This document shows, in pieces, positions 53,358 through 63,155 of a stretch of DNA of 64,000 bases (positions are counted from its first letter, which is position 1; every line of letters begins with the position of its first letter). The position numbers and the translations under genes are program-made. This DNA comes from VBOC01 sp964512655. GTDB lineage: Bacteria; Bacteroidota; Ignavibacteria; UBA10030; SZUA-254. Location: the NCBI GenBank assembly GCA_964512655.1, contig CAZEJT010000012.1, positions 1-64,000 of the forward strand, given 5' to 3'. The notes below the pieces were generated by a model, which made no database searches, had not been told where the DNA came from, and saw only the letters and a list, made by a program, of their open reading frames with translations.

Positions 53358-54755
53358 CTACCTGCCCCTCCCCAGGATCACCACCGCAACTGTGCTGAAG
53401 AGAATCTTGAAGTCCATCCGAAGCGACATATTCTCAATATAAAACAGGTCGTATTCGACCTTTTTGCGGACGTCGGCGACACTCTCATCGTATTTGTGCT
53501 TGACCTGCGCCCAGCCGGTGATCCCCGGCCTCACCTTGAGCCGGCGCTTGTACAGAGGGATTTCCTTCGAAAGCTGCTCGACGAAGAAAGGCCGTTCAGG
53601 CCTCGGCCCTACGAGGCTCATGTCCCCGTCGAGAACATTGATAAGTTGCGGTATCTCGTCGAGTCGAAGTTTTCGGAGGATTTTGCCCACCCTCGTGACG
53701 CGAGGATCCCGCCTGTCAGCCCACACGGGACCCGATGTGTTCTCGGCATCCAGCAGCATCGACCGGAATTTGAGGACCCGAAACTTCTTTTCGTCTTTCC
53801 CCACCCTCTCCTGGGTGTAGAACACCGGACCCTGTGAATCGATCCCGATCATGAGGGCGAGCAGAAGCCACACAGGAAGCCCTACGAAGAGAATCACGAA
53901 CGAAAATACAATATCGATTCCTCGCTTTACCGCGTGCTCCCAGGGCTGCATCAGCTCCGGGGATATCTCTATCAGAGGGAATCCGTAAATCTGGTTTGTC
54001 CGGGCTTGCCCGCTGATGATATCGTAGAGGTCGGGGATGATTTTGAGACTCAATTCATGGGAGTTGCACGATGCGATCACCGAGAGGAGCCGGTCGTGCT
54101 CGGTGGTATCGAGGGCGATGAGCACGTCGGTGACACCGTGGTCGTCGATAAGCTCGGGTAAGCGGTTCATTGACCCAAGCACGGGGACGTCTTTGTAAGA
54201 CTCCCCTGAAGGTCCGATACCCGCAGGGACAAACCCGATTATCTTGTACCCCAGGGCCGGATACAGCTTGACACGGTCGAACAGGTCCCGGGCCTTCTGC
54301 GACCACCCGACGATGAGCGTATTCCGCAGGCCAATCCCGGCTTCGAGAAGGCGCCGCTGGAACGTATGCTGGAGCATGCGCCCTCCGCCGACCAAGCCCA
54401 TGATGAGACACCAATAGACGGCGATCAGCATGCGCGACTGGACCGGCGAGCTTACGCCCTGATCGTCGATGAAGATAGCGAAGAAGAGAAACAGAATTCC
54501 GAAGGTAGTCGCCTTGGAAAGTGTGGCAAACTCGTCGAGACGGGATTGGGTATACCAGGAACGGTATAATCCGAAGCTAAAAAACACGATTGTCCAGAAA
54601 ATCCAGATCGCTGCCATCGGCAGCCACAGATCCGGATCGGGTGTGTGAGGAAACCATCCGCTTCTGATCCTGATCCAATAGTAGATGAACCACGCGACGT
54701 TTAGCGTAAGGAAATCGGTTAGGGTCGTCCTCAGTTTATCGCGGATCTTGTTCAT
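53358..54755 (-). CDS. Polyprenyl-phosphate sugar-1-phosphate transferase (WcaJ/WbaP type)
   Basis: 465 residues from ATG 54755; a TTG at 54806 would overlap the preceding gene. It starts glycan synthesis by moving a sugar phosphate to undecaprenyl phosphate. Four N-terminal membrane segments, then a nucleotide-binding CoA_binding_3 domain (RNTLIVGWSQKARDL), a re-entrant membrane helix (DIVFSFVILFVGLPVWLLL) and a complete catalytic core: GPVFYTQERVG, KFRSMLLDAEN with its acidic residues, LRLDEIPQLINVLDGDMSLV, RPGITGWAQV. It is the only complete initiating transferase in the window. The sugar is not predictable. Confidence 0.92.
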   Translation of the reverse strand: MNKIRDKLRTTLTDFLTLNVAWFIYYWIRIRSGWFPHTPDPDLWLPMAAIWIFWTIVFFSFGLYRSWYTQSRLDEFATLSKATTFGILFLFFAIFIDDQGVSSPVQSRMLIAVYWCLIMGLVGGGRMLQHTFQRRLLEAGIGLRNTLIVGWSQKARDLFDRVKLYPALGYKIIGFVPAGIGPSGESYKDVPVLGSMNRLPELIDDHGVTDVLIALDTTEHDRLLSVIASCNSHELSLKIIPDLYDIISGQARTNQIYGFPLIEISPELMQPWEHAVKRGIDIVFSFVILFVGLPVWLLLALMIGIDSQGPVFYTQERVGKDEKKFRVLKFRSMLLDAENTSGPVWADRRDPRVTRVGKILRKLRLDEIPQLINVLDGDMSLVGPRPERPFFVEQLSKEIPLYKRRLKVRPGITGWAQVKHKYDESVADVRKKVEYDLFYIENMSLRMDFKILFSTVAVVILGRGR

Positions 54756-54795
54756 AAGATCTTGACGCGGAGAAACGCTTTGGAGAATTCCAGAA

Positions 54796-56955
54796 TCATC
54801 GAACAAACATCAGTTTTCTCATGAGCAGACATCCGTCTGCTTGCAGCCGGCACAAATAAATCCCGCTCGATTGTGCTTGCGGACGCCACACAACTTCGTA
54901 TTCGCCTCGGAAGCGCTCCCCTTGGACAAGAACATCAACTTCCTGACCGAGGAGATTGAAAATTTTCAGAGATACGTGGCTCGTATGCGGTATGCGGAAA
55001 CGAATCCGTGTCGACGGATTGAAGGGATTCGGGTAATTCTGGCTCAATGAGAATTCGGCAGGTGCGGTATTCTCGCCCGCTCGAACACTCGTAGGCGCGG
55101 AATCGATTGTTCGAAAAACCCCTCCCTCCTCTACCCCTGCGATGATGTGGCCTGTCAAATCGACCGCCAACGACGAAACGGTTCCTATCGGGAGACCTGA
55201 ATTAATCGCTGTCCAGTGTGCTCCGTGATCTGTGGATCGAAAGACCCCTCCATCGTTATACGTCCCCGCAAATACCTGACCACCGGGATCCACGGTAATT
55301 GAACGGATGAAAGAGGCGGACAATCCGGAATCCGGCGCATGCCAGTTAGCACCGTCGTCTCCCGAAACGAAGACACCGGCCTGCCAAGTCCCGGCGAACA
55401 AGTTGCCGAGAGAATCTCTTGCGAGGGTCATGATGACTGTGTCTCCAAGCCCATTATTGATTGCGGTCCAGCTCATGCCGTCGTCCGAGCTTCTGAACAC
55501 GCCGCGCCTCGATCCGGCATAGATGATTCCCGGGGGACCAAGCACGATTGCGCCCGCCCCGCCACTCAGCCCGTTGGTTATTGGGGTCCAGCTATCCCCA
55601 TTGTCGGAGGAACGAAATAGACGGCCACCCCCGGCGTAGACGTTCCCCGTTGGACCAACGACGAAGGTGATCACGTAGTCACCAGCGAGTCCCGAGGTGA
55701 TATCGGTCCAGTGCTTTCCCGAATCATCCAAGCGGAACATACCGCCTCCAGCCGTCGCGGCAAAAATTTCATTCGAGTAATTTACGGCCACCGACCATAC
55801 TCTTTGATCGGGGAGTCCGGAATTAGCGCTGTTCCATGTCATTCCACCATCAGTCGTGAAGTGTACACCCCGATTGTAATCGCTTGTATATATGTCGCCG
55901 CGAGGACTAACCGCGAGCGAAGTGATTTGAAAATTGTCAAGGCCGTTGGCAATTGGATTCCAGGTGGTACCATTAGCGGTAGCCCTTAGAATCATCCATC
56001 GCCCCCCTGCGAAGAGGTCTCCATTGGTGTTTGTGTCCAGGCAATAAACCGAGTGGGCTGCCTTCGCCACGGAAATCCAGTGAAAACCGTGGTCCGTCGA
56101 GCGATAAATCCCTGACGTATCTGTTCCGAGATAAATAGCGTCGGACGCACCAACCCCAAGAGACCGGACATGAAGATGAGAGGCTCCTGAATCGGAGGCA
56201 ATCCAGGCTTCTCCATAATTGTCGGACCGGTATATCCCTCCGGTCCAGAAGCCAGCATAGATAGTTCCGTAATGATCAACCGCAAGGGCGCTTACGTAGC
56301 CGGATGCCAGGCCTGAATTGATCGCCGTCCAGTTCGCGCCGTTGTCGGAAGAAAGATAAACTCCGGCACTTGCGGTACCAGCAAAAATATACCCTGATCC
56401 ATCCATCGCCAACGCATTAATAAAGGGATCCACCATTCCGGTGTTGCTTGATTTCCATGTTGCGCCGTGATTGGTCGAGAGAAAGATTCCCCCACCGCTT
56501 GTGCCCGCGAGAATATGACTGGAATCGCTGATCAGCAGGGCATCCGTGTAGAGGTTTGCCAATCCGCTATTCATTTCAAACCAACTTTCTCCATGATCCG
56601 TGGACCGCAGAACACCCCCATCAGTCCCGGCAAAAATGTTCTCTTCAGGATCTATCTCAAAAGAATAAATGGAATGCGGCAAGCTATAGACATTTCGTCT
56701 CCAGGTTGTCCCGTTATCTGTAGTTTGATACAACTCACCGTGGTAACCCCCCGCAAACCCTTTACCGGACCCATCAAAAGCAATCGAGTAGATGCTTTGG
56801 ACTCCTGTGATGTTCGTCCAGATCGGCTGTGAGATGGCGGGGGGAGAACCCTGGGTCATGAACCGCAAGATGAGGAGTGTAAAGGCCTTGCATAAGCGGG
56901 AGCTGTTGAAGAGTGTAACGAAGACTCGCTTATATGACCTTCGGAACCCGGTCAT
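54796..56955 (-). CDS. Secreted BNR/Asp-box beta-propeller protein with type IX sorting domain
   Basis: 719 residues with about fourteen Asp-box motifs (STDHGESW, SSDNGANW, TTDGGMTW and the like), each in a unit of about 40 residues with an IFAGT..GGV strand. This predicts one or two beta-propellers as in sialidase-like and Ycf48-like proteins. It ends with SQNYPNPFNPSTRIRFRIP and SGIYLCRLQADG, a type IX sorting domain. The N-terminus has a long charged stretch before a short hydrophobic segment (AFTLLILRFM), so the export signal is atypical. The ATG overlaps the stop of the upstream epimerase gene (ATGA). No sialidase catalytic residues were recognised. It lies inside the glycan operon. Confidence 0.87.
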   Translation of the reverse strand: MTGFRRSYKRVFVTLFNSSRLCKAFTLLILRFMTQGSPPAISQPIWTNITGVQSIYSIAFDGSGKGFAGGYHGELYQTTDNGTTWRRNVYSLPHSIYSFEIDPEENIFAGTDGGVLRSTDHGESWFEMNSGLANLYTDALLISDSSHILAGTSGGGIFLSTNHGATWKSSNTGMVDPFINALAMDGSGYIFAGTASAGVYLSSDNGANWTAINSGLASGYVSALAVDHYGTIYAGFWTGGIYRSDNYGEAWIASDSGASHLHVRSLGVGASDAIYLGTDTSGIYRSTDHGFHWISVAKAAHSVYCLDTNTNGDLFAGGRWMILRATANGTTWNPIANGLDNFQITSLAVSPRGDIYTSDYNRGVHFTTDGGMTWNSANSGLPDQRVWSVAVNYSNEIFAATAGGGMFRLDDSGKHWTDITSGLAGDYVITFVVGPTGNVYAGGGRLFRSSDNGDSWTPITNGLSGGAGAIVLGPPGIIYAGSRRGVFRSSDDGMSWTAINNGLGDTVIMTLARDSLGNLFAGTWQAGVFVSGDDGANWHAPDSGLSASFIRSITVDPGGQVFAGTYNDGGVFRSTDHGAHWTAINSGLPIGTVSSLAVDLTGHIIAGVEEGGVFRTIDSAPTSVRAGENTAPAEFSLSQNYPNPFNPSTRIRFRIPHTSHVSLKIFNLLGQEVDVLVQGERFRGEYEVVWRPQAQSSGIYLCRLQADGCLLMRKLMFVR

Positions 56956-57959
56956 TCGCTGCTTTCCTCTATTCGAAGAATCCTGAATTCCCCTTGGAGG
57001 GCCTTCAGTTCCTTATACCAACGCACGTTACGTTCCATCCCTTCCTCGAGGGAGATCTGAGGTCGAAAACCGGCTGATCGAAGCTTGTCGACCCTATAAC
57101 GCGTGTCCGTATTAAACTTCGTTATTCGAGCGCTCGACACGGCGAACTCACGCCGAGCCAACTTCCCGATGGCATCCATGACTTTGGCGGCGGGGATCGC
57201 GATCCCCATCGGAATGGATAACGTGGGCCGTTCCAGTCCGGCCTTCCGGGCGATGAGTGCTACGAGCTCCCGCGTCATCATTTGGGGTTCATCAGCATAG
57301 TTAAAGATCTCCACGCCCCGTTTCATATGATTCAGCAGAAAGACAGTACCCTCGACGACGTTTTCAACGTACGCAAGGGCTTTCACGTTTTCCCCTTTTC
57401 CGATCCAAACAAACTTTCCGTCACACACATATCGGATCAACCTGAATATGTTCGCACGATTGCCTGGGCCAAACACCACGGTCGGGCGAATTATGATAGC
57501 GACTCTGGATGCATCTTCGGAGCCCCAGCTCTGGACGAGATGCTCCGCCTCCAATTTTGACTCACCATAGGCGTTGGAGGGCCGGGGTGGGGACTCTTCG
57601 GATGGAAAATCCGAGTCGCCATAGACCGCAACGGAACTGAACAGTACGAATCTCCTGATCTTGACCTCTGACGCGAGAGAGAGGAGATTACGCGTGCCTT
57701 CCACGTTCACACGGAAGTATTGATCCCTGTCGATTCCTGCATCCTTATGTTCAGCGGCCAGGTGTATCACAGTATCGACGTTTTCCAAGGCGTTCCCCAC
57801 CGCCAGAGGGTCGAGGACGTCGCCTACAATTTGGGGGTAGTGGCGGCTCTTTGTCTCCCGGGGCACTTTATCGAGCCCGCGCACTGACTCACCGGCGTCT
57901 GTAAGATATCTGCTCAGATGCCCGCCGATGAATCCGGAATCGCCGGTAATCAAGATCAT
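56952..57959 (-). CDS. NAD-dependent sugar epimerase/dehydratase (extended SDR)
   Basis: 335 residues. Rossmann motif TGDSGFIGGH, LAAEH, the Ser/Tyr/Lys active site (SSVAVYGDS, YGESK) and RPTVVFGPGN. It acts on an NDP-sugar, either as epimerase or reductase; the nearest types are UDP-glucose/GlcNAc 4-epimerase-like enzymes found beside PglC/WcaJ transferases. Its stop overlaps the BNR protein start by 4 bp. Confidence 0.88.
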   Translation of the reverse strand: MILITGDSGFIGGHLSRYLTDAGESVRGLDKVPRETKSRHYPQIVGDVLDPLAVGNALENVDTVIHLAAEHKDAGIDRDQYFRVNVEGTRNLLSLASEVKIRRFVLFSSVAVYGDSDFPSEESPPRPSNAYGESKLEAEHLVQSWGSEDASRVAIIIRPTVVFGPGNRANIFRLIRYVCDGKFVWIGKGENVKALAYVENVVEGTVFLLNHMKRGVEIFNYADEPQMMTRELVALIARKAGLERPTLSIPMGIAIPAAKVMDAIGKLARREFAVSSARITKFNTDTRYRVDKLRSAGFRPQISLEEGMERNVRWYKELKALQGEFRILRIEESSE

Positions 57960-57985
57960 GGGAGGATCACAATTCCACGAAACTG

Positions 57986-59104
57986 CTATCCGATTCCGAT
58001 TGCCCTCAAGATGGTCGAATTGACTCGCTTCACGTCAAATCGCTCGACGGCCATGTCGCGGCTGGCTCTGCCCATTCGCAACCGGAGGTCTGGCTGCCTT
58101 GCCAAGGTTCGCATCGCTGCGGTGAGCGCCCGGACATCTCGCGGTGGAATCAGGAGGCCATTCACCGTATCGCTGACTGTTTCACGGCAACCAGGAGTAT
58201 CCGTTGTGATGATCGGCTTGCCCATCGCGAGGGCCTCGAGCAACGACTTCGGTACTCCCTCTCTATAGTAAGAAGGGAGAACCACCACATCCGATTCAGC
58301 AATGGCATTTCTCACTTCTTCCATCTCTCCAAGGTATTCGATGCTTCCCTCCCCGACCCACCTCTCGATGACCCTTCTCTCCACATGTGCCGGATTGTCA
58401 GTGTCGATTTTTCCGAGAAGTTGAAATCTGGCAGCGGGAAGTTCTGTCTTCAGAGTTTTCGCAGCTTCGGCAAACTCTCCGATGCCCTTATCCCAGAGCA
58501 TCCGGCTGAAGAGGAGAAACGTACACTGCGAGTCCTTTCCCGCAGGCTGCACGAAGTAGAATCGTTCCAGGTCGACCCCGGAGCCGAGCGTGATTTCGGT
58601 TCTTTCCTTATTGACAAGAGAATTGCTCTCAAAATAATCCCGATCCTCCCGGTTTTGGAAGAACACTACCTGCGATTCCCGCAGTGCGAACTTGTACATC
58701 CTCTTCACCAGCGGCCTCAACATCTGCGGCACGACCCTGTCGCCCGCGAACACGTAGCCCAATCCGGGGATCATGTTGAAGACCCTTGCGACTCCTGCAT
58801 TTCGGGCCGCTATGGAACCGTAGATGACCGGCTTAATCGTAAAATGGAACACAAACTCGGGTCGTTCCGCCTCGTAGATGCGTCTCAGGCGACGGAGGAG
58901 ATTGAGGTCCACGACGGGATTGAGGGCCCTGCGGTTGATGGAGAAGGGAATGTACCGGATGCCAAGCTCTTTGAATTGTTCCGACGTGCGGTCCTGCGGC
59001 GCAAGGATGATGAGCTCGATGCCGTGTGACCGGATCTCTCTCAGGAGCGACCACCGGAAGTTCTGGAGGTACCAGGAGGTGTTGGCAACGATAATAGCTT
59101 TGAT
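57986..59104 (-). CDS. GT4-family glycosyltransferase (PglA-like), apparently with an ATC start codon
   Basis: 372 residues if translation starts at ATC 59104. That gives the usual family N-terminus (M)KAIIVANTSWYLQNFR and puts AAGGAG exactly seven bases upstream. No ATG, GTG or TTG lies between there and TTG 59179, which is inside the upstream epimerase gene and lacks a good ribosome site. GT-B fold with PGLGYVFAG, FQNREDRDYF, LLFSRMLWDKGI and the donor-site PSYYREGVPKSLLEALAMGK. It should extend the lipid-linked sugar made by the transferase at 53358. ATC could also be a base error for ATG. Confidence 0.85.
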   Translation of the reverse strand: MKAIIVANTSWYLQNFRWSLLREIRSHGIELIILAPQDRTSEQFKELGIRYIPFSINRRALNPVVDLNLLRRLRRIYEAERPEFVFHFTIKPVIYGSIAARNAGVARVFNMIPGLGYVFAGDRVVPQMLRPLVKRMYKFALRESQVVFFQNREDRDYFESNSLVNKERTEITLGSGVDLERFYFVQPAGKDSQCTFLLFSRMLWDKGIGEFAEAAKTLKTELPAARFQLLGKIDTDNPAHVERRVIERWVGEGSIEYLGEMEEVRNAIAESDVVVLPSYYREGVPKSLLEALAMGKPIITTDTPGCRETVSDTVNGLLIPPRDVRALTAAMRTLARQPDLRLRMGRASRDMAVERFDVKRVNSTILRAIGIG

Positions 59105-59165
59105 ACTGATGCTCCTTGCTGTGGTTCGAAAGTACTGGGGGGTACCCGCGCTCGGCGTGGAGTCA

Positions 59166-60137
59166 CTAACAGGCTGCAACGGCCTTTCCGTGCTCCTCGC
59201 AGAGATACCATTCCAGGAATCGCCGCACTCCCTCCTCAATTCCCACTTTTGGCTGATAATCGATCAATCTTCTGGCTTTGGTGATATCGGCATACGTCTC
59301 ATCGACGTCTCCCTCCTGGATCGGAAGCAACTCTATAACCGCCCTCTTCGACAGTCCGGCCTCGATAACCTCAATCAGTCTGGAGACACTGATTGTCGTC
59401 GATTCCCCGAGATTGATCAGCTCAAATCCGCGCACGCGTTCAACAGAGTTCGTCACCCCCTGAATGATGTCGTCGATAAACGTGAAATCGCGCCTGAGAT
59501 TCCCCTCTCCAAAGACTGGGATCTTGCACCCGTTCAGTATTAATCTCGTGAACTTGTGGATCGCCATGTCGGGCCGCTGCCGCGGGCCGTACACGGTGAA
59601 GAAGCGGAGAGCATAGATGTTCAACCCGTACATTGAATGGTAATTCCGGCAGATGACTTCGCCCGCCCTTTTCGAGGCGGCATAGGGAGAGACAGGATGA
59701 TCGACAGAGTCGTCTTCGGAGAACGGGGTTTTCCGATTATTCCCGTACACCGAAGAGGATGATGCGTAAATGATTCTCGTGATCCCGAATACCCGCGCCG
59801 CCTCCAGCACGTTGACCGTGCCCAGGACATTCGTCCTGTGATAGCCAAGGGGATCGCCAATGGACGAGCGCACTCCGGTTTTAGCTGCCAGATGGACCAC
59901 AATCTCGATTTCCCGCTTCCGTAGGATCTCCGTCAGCGTATCGCCGTCGAGAATATCTCCTCTGACGAAGGAGAATTGCGGCCGGCTGAGCGCCATTTGC
60001 AGATTGCGCTCCTTAGCGCGGATGTCATAGGAGCCGTCAAAGTTGTCCAGCCCCACGACATCATGGCCGAGATTCACAAGGGTATCCACGAGGTGCGAGC
60101 CGATGAACCCGGCGGCACCGGTGACCAGGATCCTCAT
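59166..60137 (-). CDS. UDP-glucuronate 4-epimerase-like SDR
   Basis: 323 residues. TGAAGFIGSHLVD nucleotide motif, LAAKTGVRSSIGDP, the catalytic SSSSVYGNNRKTPF and YAASK, and FFTVYGPRQRPDMA. This combination is characteristic of UDP-glucuronic acid epimerases that supply galacturonate for surface polysaccharides. It ends 61 bp before the putative ATC start of the next gene and follows the asparagine-synthase-like gene by 24 bp. Confidence 0.9.
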   Translation of the reverse strand: MRILVTGAAGFIGSHLVDTLVNLGHDVVGLDNFDGSYDIRAKERNLQMALSRPQFSFVRGDILDGDTLTEILRKREIEIVVHLAAKTGVRSSIGDPLGYHRTNVLGTVNVLEAARVFGITRIIYASSSSVYGNNRKTPFSEDDSVDHPVSPYAASKRAGEVICRNYHSMYGLNIYALRFFTVYGPRQRPDMAIHKFTRLILNGCKIPVFGEGNLRRDFTFIDDIIQGVTNSVERVRGFELINLGESTTISVSRLIEVIEAGLSKRAVIELLPIQEGDVDETYADITKARRLIDYQPKVGIEEGVRRFLEWYLCEEHGKAVAAC

Positions 60138-60161
60138 CTCCCGCAGCCCCCCGGCGCCGGC

Positions 60162-62063
60162 TTACAACCTTTTATCTGCATCAATGTAAATCCTGTTCCA
60201 TAATTCGAAGTTCAGAAGTAACCATAATTGGGCGTCATACACTTCCCCGCCGTCGCGGTGGAGGCGGTAAAGTCTTTCAATATACGGAAAATTAAAGTAT
60301 CCCCTGCGGCGCGCACGGTCGTCAAGGAGAGTTTCGAATATGTACGCTGTGAGTTCGCCGCGAAACCACGGATCGGTCGGTACCGCAAAGCCGTGTTTGG
60401 GCTTCCGAAGCACTTCCGGGGGCAGAAGCCCCTGAAGAGCGCGCTTAAGAATTCGCTTGGTCGCCAGGCCCCTGATTTTGTACGAGGATGGAATCTGATT
60501 CGCCAGCTCCACCAGGCGATAGTCCAGGAATGGCAAACGGCCTTCAATGCTGCATGCCATCGTCGCCTTGTCCAGCTTTTCAAGATAGGTGTCCGGGAGC
60601 CATGTCTTCACATCGACGTACATGAGCCGATTGAGATGGTCAACCGGGCTGCGCCCGTTCTGTGAGTGACGGTAGTAATGGTCGTACTGCCAATTGGGTT
60701 CGTAGCTGCCGACCCTTCCGGAAATAAGCGGGTCCATCAATTCCCTGCGCATATCCGAAGAAAAAACTTCCTGCCACGCCGCGTAGCGCGTTGGCGCCTC
60801 CCGGATCGGGAGCGTGCTCAGGATACGCTTCATGCGGCGGAAACGGGGAATGAGCCTCGCAATTCCCGGCAACAATGATGCTCCAACCGCCCTCGGGAGT
60901 ATTTGATAGAGGGGTGCGGCCTGTTCAGCGACGTAGCGACGATAACCTCCGAAGAGTTCATCTCCTCCCTCTCCGGTCAGGACGACTGTCACGTGCTTGC
61001 GCGCAAATTCGCTCAGAAGATAGACCGGGATATTTGCGGGATCGCTGAACGGCTCGTCGAAGTGGTACACCAGCCGCTGGAGCGCCTCCGCCACGTCGAC
61101 GTGTCCAACGGCGAGCTCATGATGTTCCGTGTCAAAGTGCTTCGCAACTCTTCGAGCATCCGATAGTTCGTCGTACGCGCCGCCGGCCGTAAATCCGAGC
61201 GAGAAGGTCTTGACCTGGCCGGTGGCGTGCCGCTTCATCAGACCCACGATGGCGCTCGAATCGATGCCCCCGCTGAGGAACGCCCCGACCGGCACATCGG
61301 CAACCATTCTGCGCCGCACAGAATCATCGAGGAGATACAGAAGCCGCTCGACATACTCCTCCTCACGAGGCCTCCTGTCCTCAGCGATTTGAGGCTCATC
61401 TCCCACATCCCAGTACTGAACGGTTTCAAGCCGGCCGCCCTTCAGAGTGAGATAATGTCCCGGAAGCAGCTTCACGATATTCTTATAGATTGTATCCGGG
61501 GCGAGCGCGTGACCGAATGCCAGGTAATTCGTCAACCCCCGCGGGTTTATTTCGCGAGGAATGGTAGGATCCGCGACAATCGATTTGATCTCCGACGCAA
61601 AGACGAAACGATCAGCTTCACGATAGTAATAGAGCGGCTTCTCGCCAATCCGGTCGCGTGCTATGAAAAGCAATCTTTCCCGGCTATCCCAGAGTGCAAA
61701 CGCAAACATCCCGTTAAAGCGCTTGAGACACTCCATCCCCCACGCCTCATACCCCCGAAGGACAACCTCGGTATCGCTCTCCGTCCGGAATGTGTGACCT
61801 TTCGCCTGAAGCGCGGGTTTCAGGTCGCGATAATTATAGAGCTCCCCGTTGAATACGATGACAGTACCGGCACTCTCGTTGACCATCGGCTGACGGCCAC
61901 CGAGCAGGTCGATGATCCGCAGGCGGCAGCTCCCGAGGAACACACCGTCTTGAACCCATGTGCCCTGCTCGTCGGGGCCCCTGTGGCGGATCACCCCCAA
62001 CTGTTGCTCGGCCCGTTCGAAGTGAGCCGGCTTGGCCGACTGTATTCCAAAGATTCCGCACAT
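60162..62063 (-). CDS. asnB: Asparagine synthase (glutamine-hydrolysing) family protein
   Basis: 633 residues. N-terminal glutaminase domain with nucleophile Cys2 (MCGIFGI), RHRGPDEQG, and FNGELYNYRDL near 71-81. The C-terminal synthetase domain has the ATP-binding SGGIDSS at 264-270 and LTGEGGDELFGGYRRY. Classical enzymes make asparagine from aspartate. Paralogues in polysaccharide clusters are thought to amidate uronic acids or other carboxyl groups. With a UDP-glucuronate epimerase next door, amidation of a uronate is an attractive inference, not a proof. Confidence 0.92.
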   Translation of the reverse strand: MCGIFGIQSAKPAHFERAEQQLGVIRHRGPDEQGTWVQDGVFLGSCRLRIIDLLGGRQPMVNESAGTVIVFNGELYNYRDLKPALQAKGHTFRTESDTEVVLRGYEAWGMECLKRFNGMFAFALWDSRERLLFIARDRIGEKPLYYYREADRFVFASEIKSIVADPTIPREINPRGLTNYLAFGHALAPDTIYKNIVKLLPGHYLTLKGGRLETVQYWDVGDEPQIAEDRRPREEEYVERLLYLLDDSVRRRMVADVPVGAFLSGGIDSSAIVGLMKRHATGQVKTFSLGFTAGGAYDELSDARRVAKHFDTEHHELAVGHVDVAEALQRLVYHFDEPFSDPANIPVYLLSEFARKHVTVVLTGEGGDELFGGYRRYVAEQAAPLYQILPRAVGASLLPGIARLIPRFRRMKRILSTLPIREAPTRYAAWQEVFSSDMRRELMDPLISGRVGSYEPNWQYDHYYRHSQNGRSPVDHLNRLMYVDVKTWLPDTYLEKLDKATMACSIEGRLPFLDYRLVELANQIPSSYKIRGLATKRILKRALQGLLPPEVLRKPKHGFAVPTDPWFRGELTAYIFETLLDDRARRRGYFNFPYIERLYRLHRDGGEVYDAQLWLLLNFELWNRIYIDADKRL

Positions 62064-62081
62064 GAGATAGTGGTTCTTTTT

Positions 62082-63155
62082 CTAGCGGGGCCTCTTCAAC
62101 GCCTCTTCGAGGAGGTTGGCCAGATGGCGCCCTGTTACCTGAATACAGTACCGCTCTTCCACCTTCCTTCGCCCCGCGCGCCCCATTTGCTCCCGCAAGG
62201 TCCGGCTATCGCGCAGTGAGCTCAACGCCGTCAGCCAGTCAGACGTAGTTTCTGCAAGATACCCTGTCACGCCATGCTCGACGATGTCCCTATTCACTCC
62301 AACCGGCGAGGAAATCACGGGGCGGCTCGCAGCCATATACTTAATCAGCTTGTGGCCGCACTTTCCCCGTTCCCAGGGTGAGTCAGGCAAGGGCATGATG
62401 CCTACGTCAAACCCAAAACTTTCCTCAATTTCCCGCTCTTCGCTCCAGGGCTCCCGGGTCTCACAAACCACTCCGTTCATATCGGGGGGTCTTGCGCCCA
62501 CTACAACCAGCCGCATCATGCTCTCTTGAGCCACTCGTGAGAGCGCCTCTCGGATCTCCAGCAAATAACGGGCGGTGCTGAAAGATCCGATCCAGCCGAC
62601 TGTATATCGCTGGTTTTGCGGTAGAGGTGCCAACGGGTATCGATCCAGATCAATCACAGTCGGAAGTATTTCTACCCGTTGCGCGCCAGCCAGCCGGGCG
62701 TGGTTGGCGATGTATTCGTTTCCGGCAATAACCAGTGCCGAATGCTGCATGACCCGATCGATCTTGTTTCCAAGGACCAGCCTGACGACACCGGAAGTAT
62801 GCTCATGATACCGATGAAACACCGCATCATCGTAGTCGACGATGTACGGTGTGCGCGAATCGGTCAAGAGCGACTCGAGCCAGTAGGGCATCCACGGAAA
62901 TGCTTCGTATTCAATCCAGAGGAGATCGCACTTTCGGGAGCGCGTCATGACGAGGACACGCTGCGCATACGAAGACACCACATTCAGCGCCGGCCGGGTC
63001 GAGGAAGAGTAGAGCTGTTTCAGATAGGAGTCACTGAAGAAAGGTGCGACTGTAATCTGATATCCAAGCTGTCGCAACAGTGGTAGGTACTGAAATGAAC
63101 GATACCGACTGCTTGCCCCTGAATTTGTGTAACGGCTGAGGAGGAGGATGTTCAC
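62082..63155 (-). CDS. Glycosyltransferase (GT4-like, GT-B fold)
   Basis: 357 residues. N-terminus NILLLSRYTNSGASSRYRS; mid-protein DYDDAVFHRYHEH; C-terminal half VGWIGSFSTARYL, GIMPLPDSPWERGKCGHKLI and KYMAASRPVISSPVGVN, all typical of group-1 transferases. Acceptor and donor are unknown. The ATG overlaps the methyltransferase stop by 4 bp and the stop lies 18 bp before asnB, so it is part of the glycan operon. Confidence 0.85.
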   Translation of the reverse strand: MNILLLSRYTNSGASSRYRSFQYLPLLRQLGYQITVAPFFSDSYLKQLYSSSTRPALNVVSSYAQRVLVMTRSRKCDLLWIEYEAFPWMPYWLESLLTDSRTPYIVDYDDAVFHRYHEHTSGVVRLVLGNKIDRVMQHSALVIAGNEYIANHARLAGAQRVEILPTVIDLDRYPLAPLPQNQRYTVGWIGSFSTARYLLEIREALSRVAQESMMRLVVVGARPPDMNGVVCETREPWSEEREIEESFGFDVGIMPLPDSPWERGKCGHKLIKYMAASRPVISSPVGVNRDIVEHGVTGYLAETTSDWLTALSSLRDSRTLREQMGRAGRRKVEERYCIQVTGRHLANLLEEALKRPR

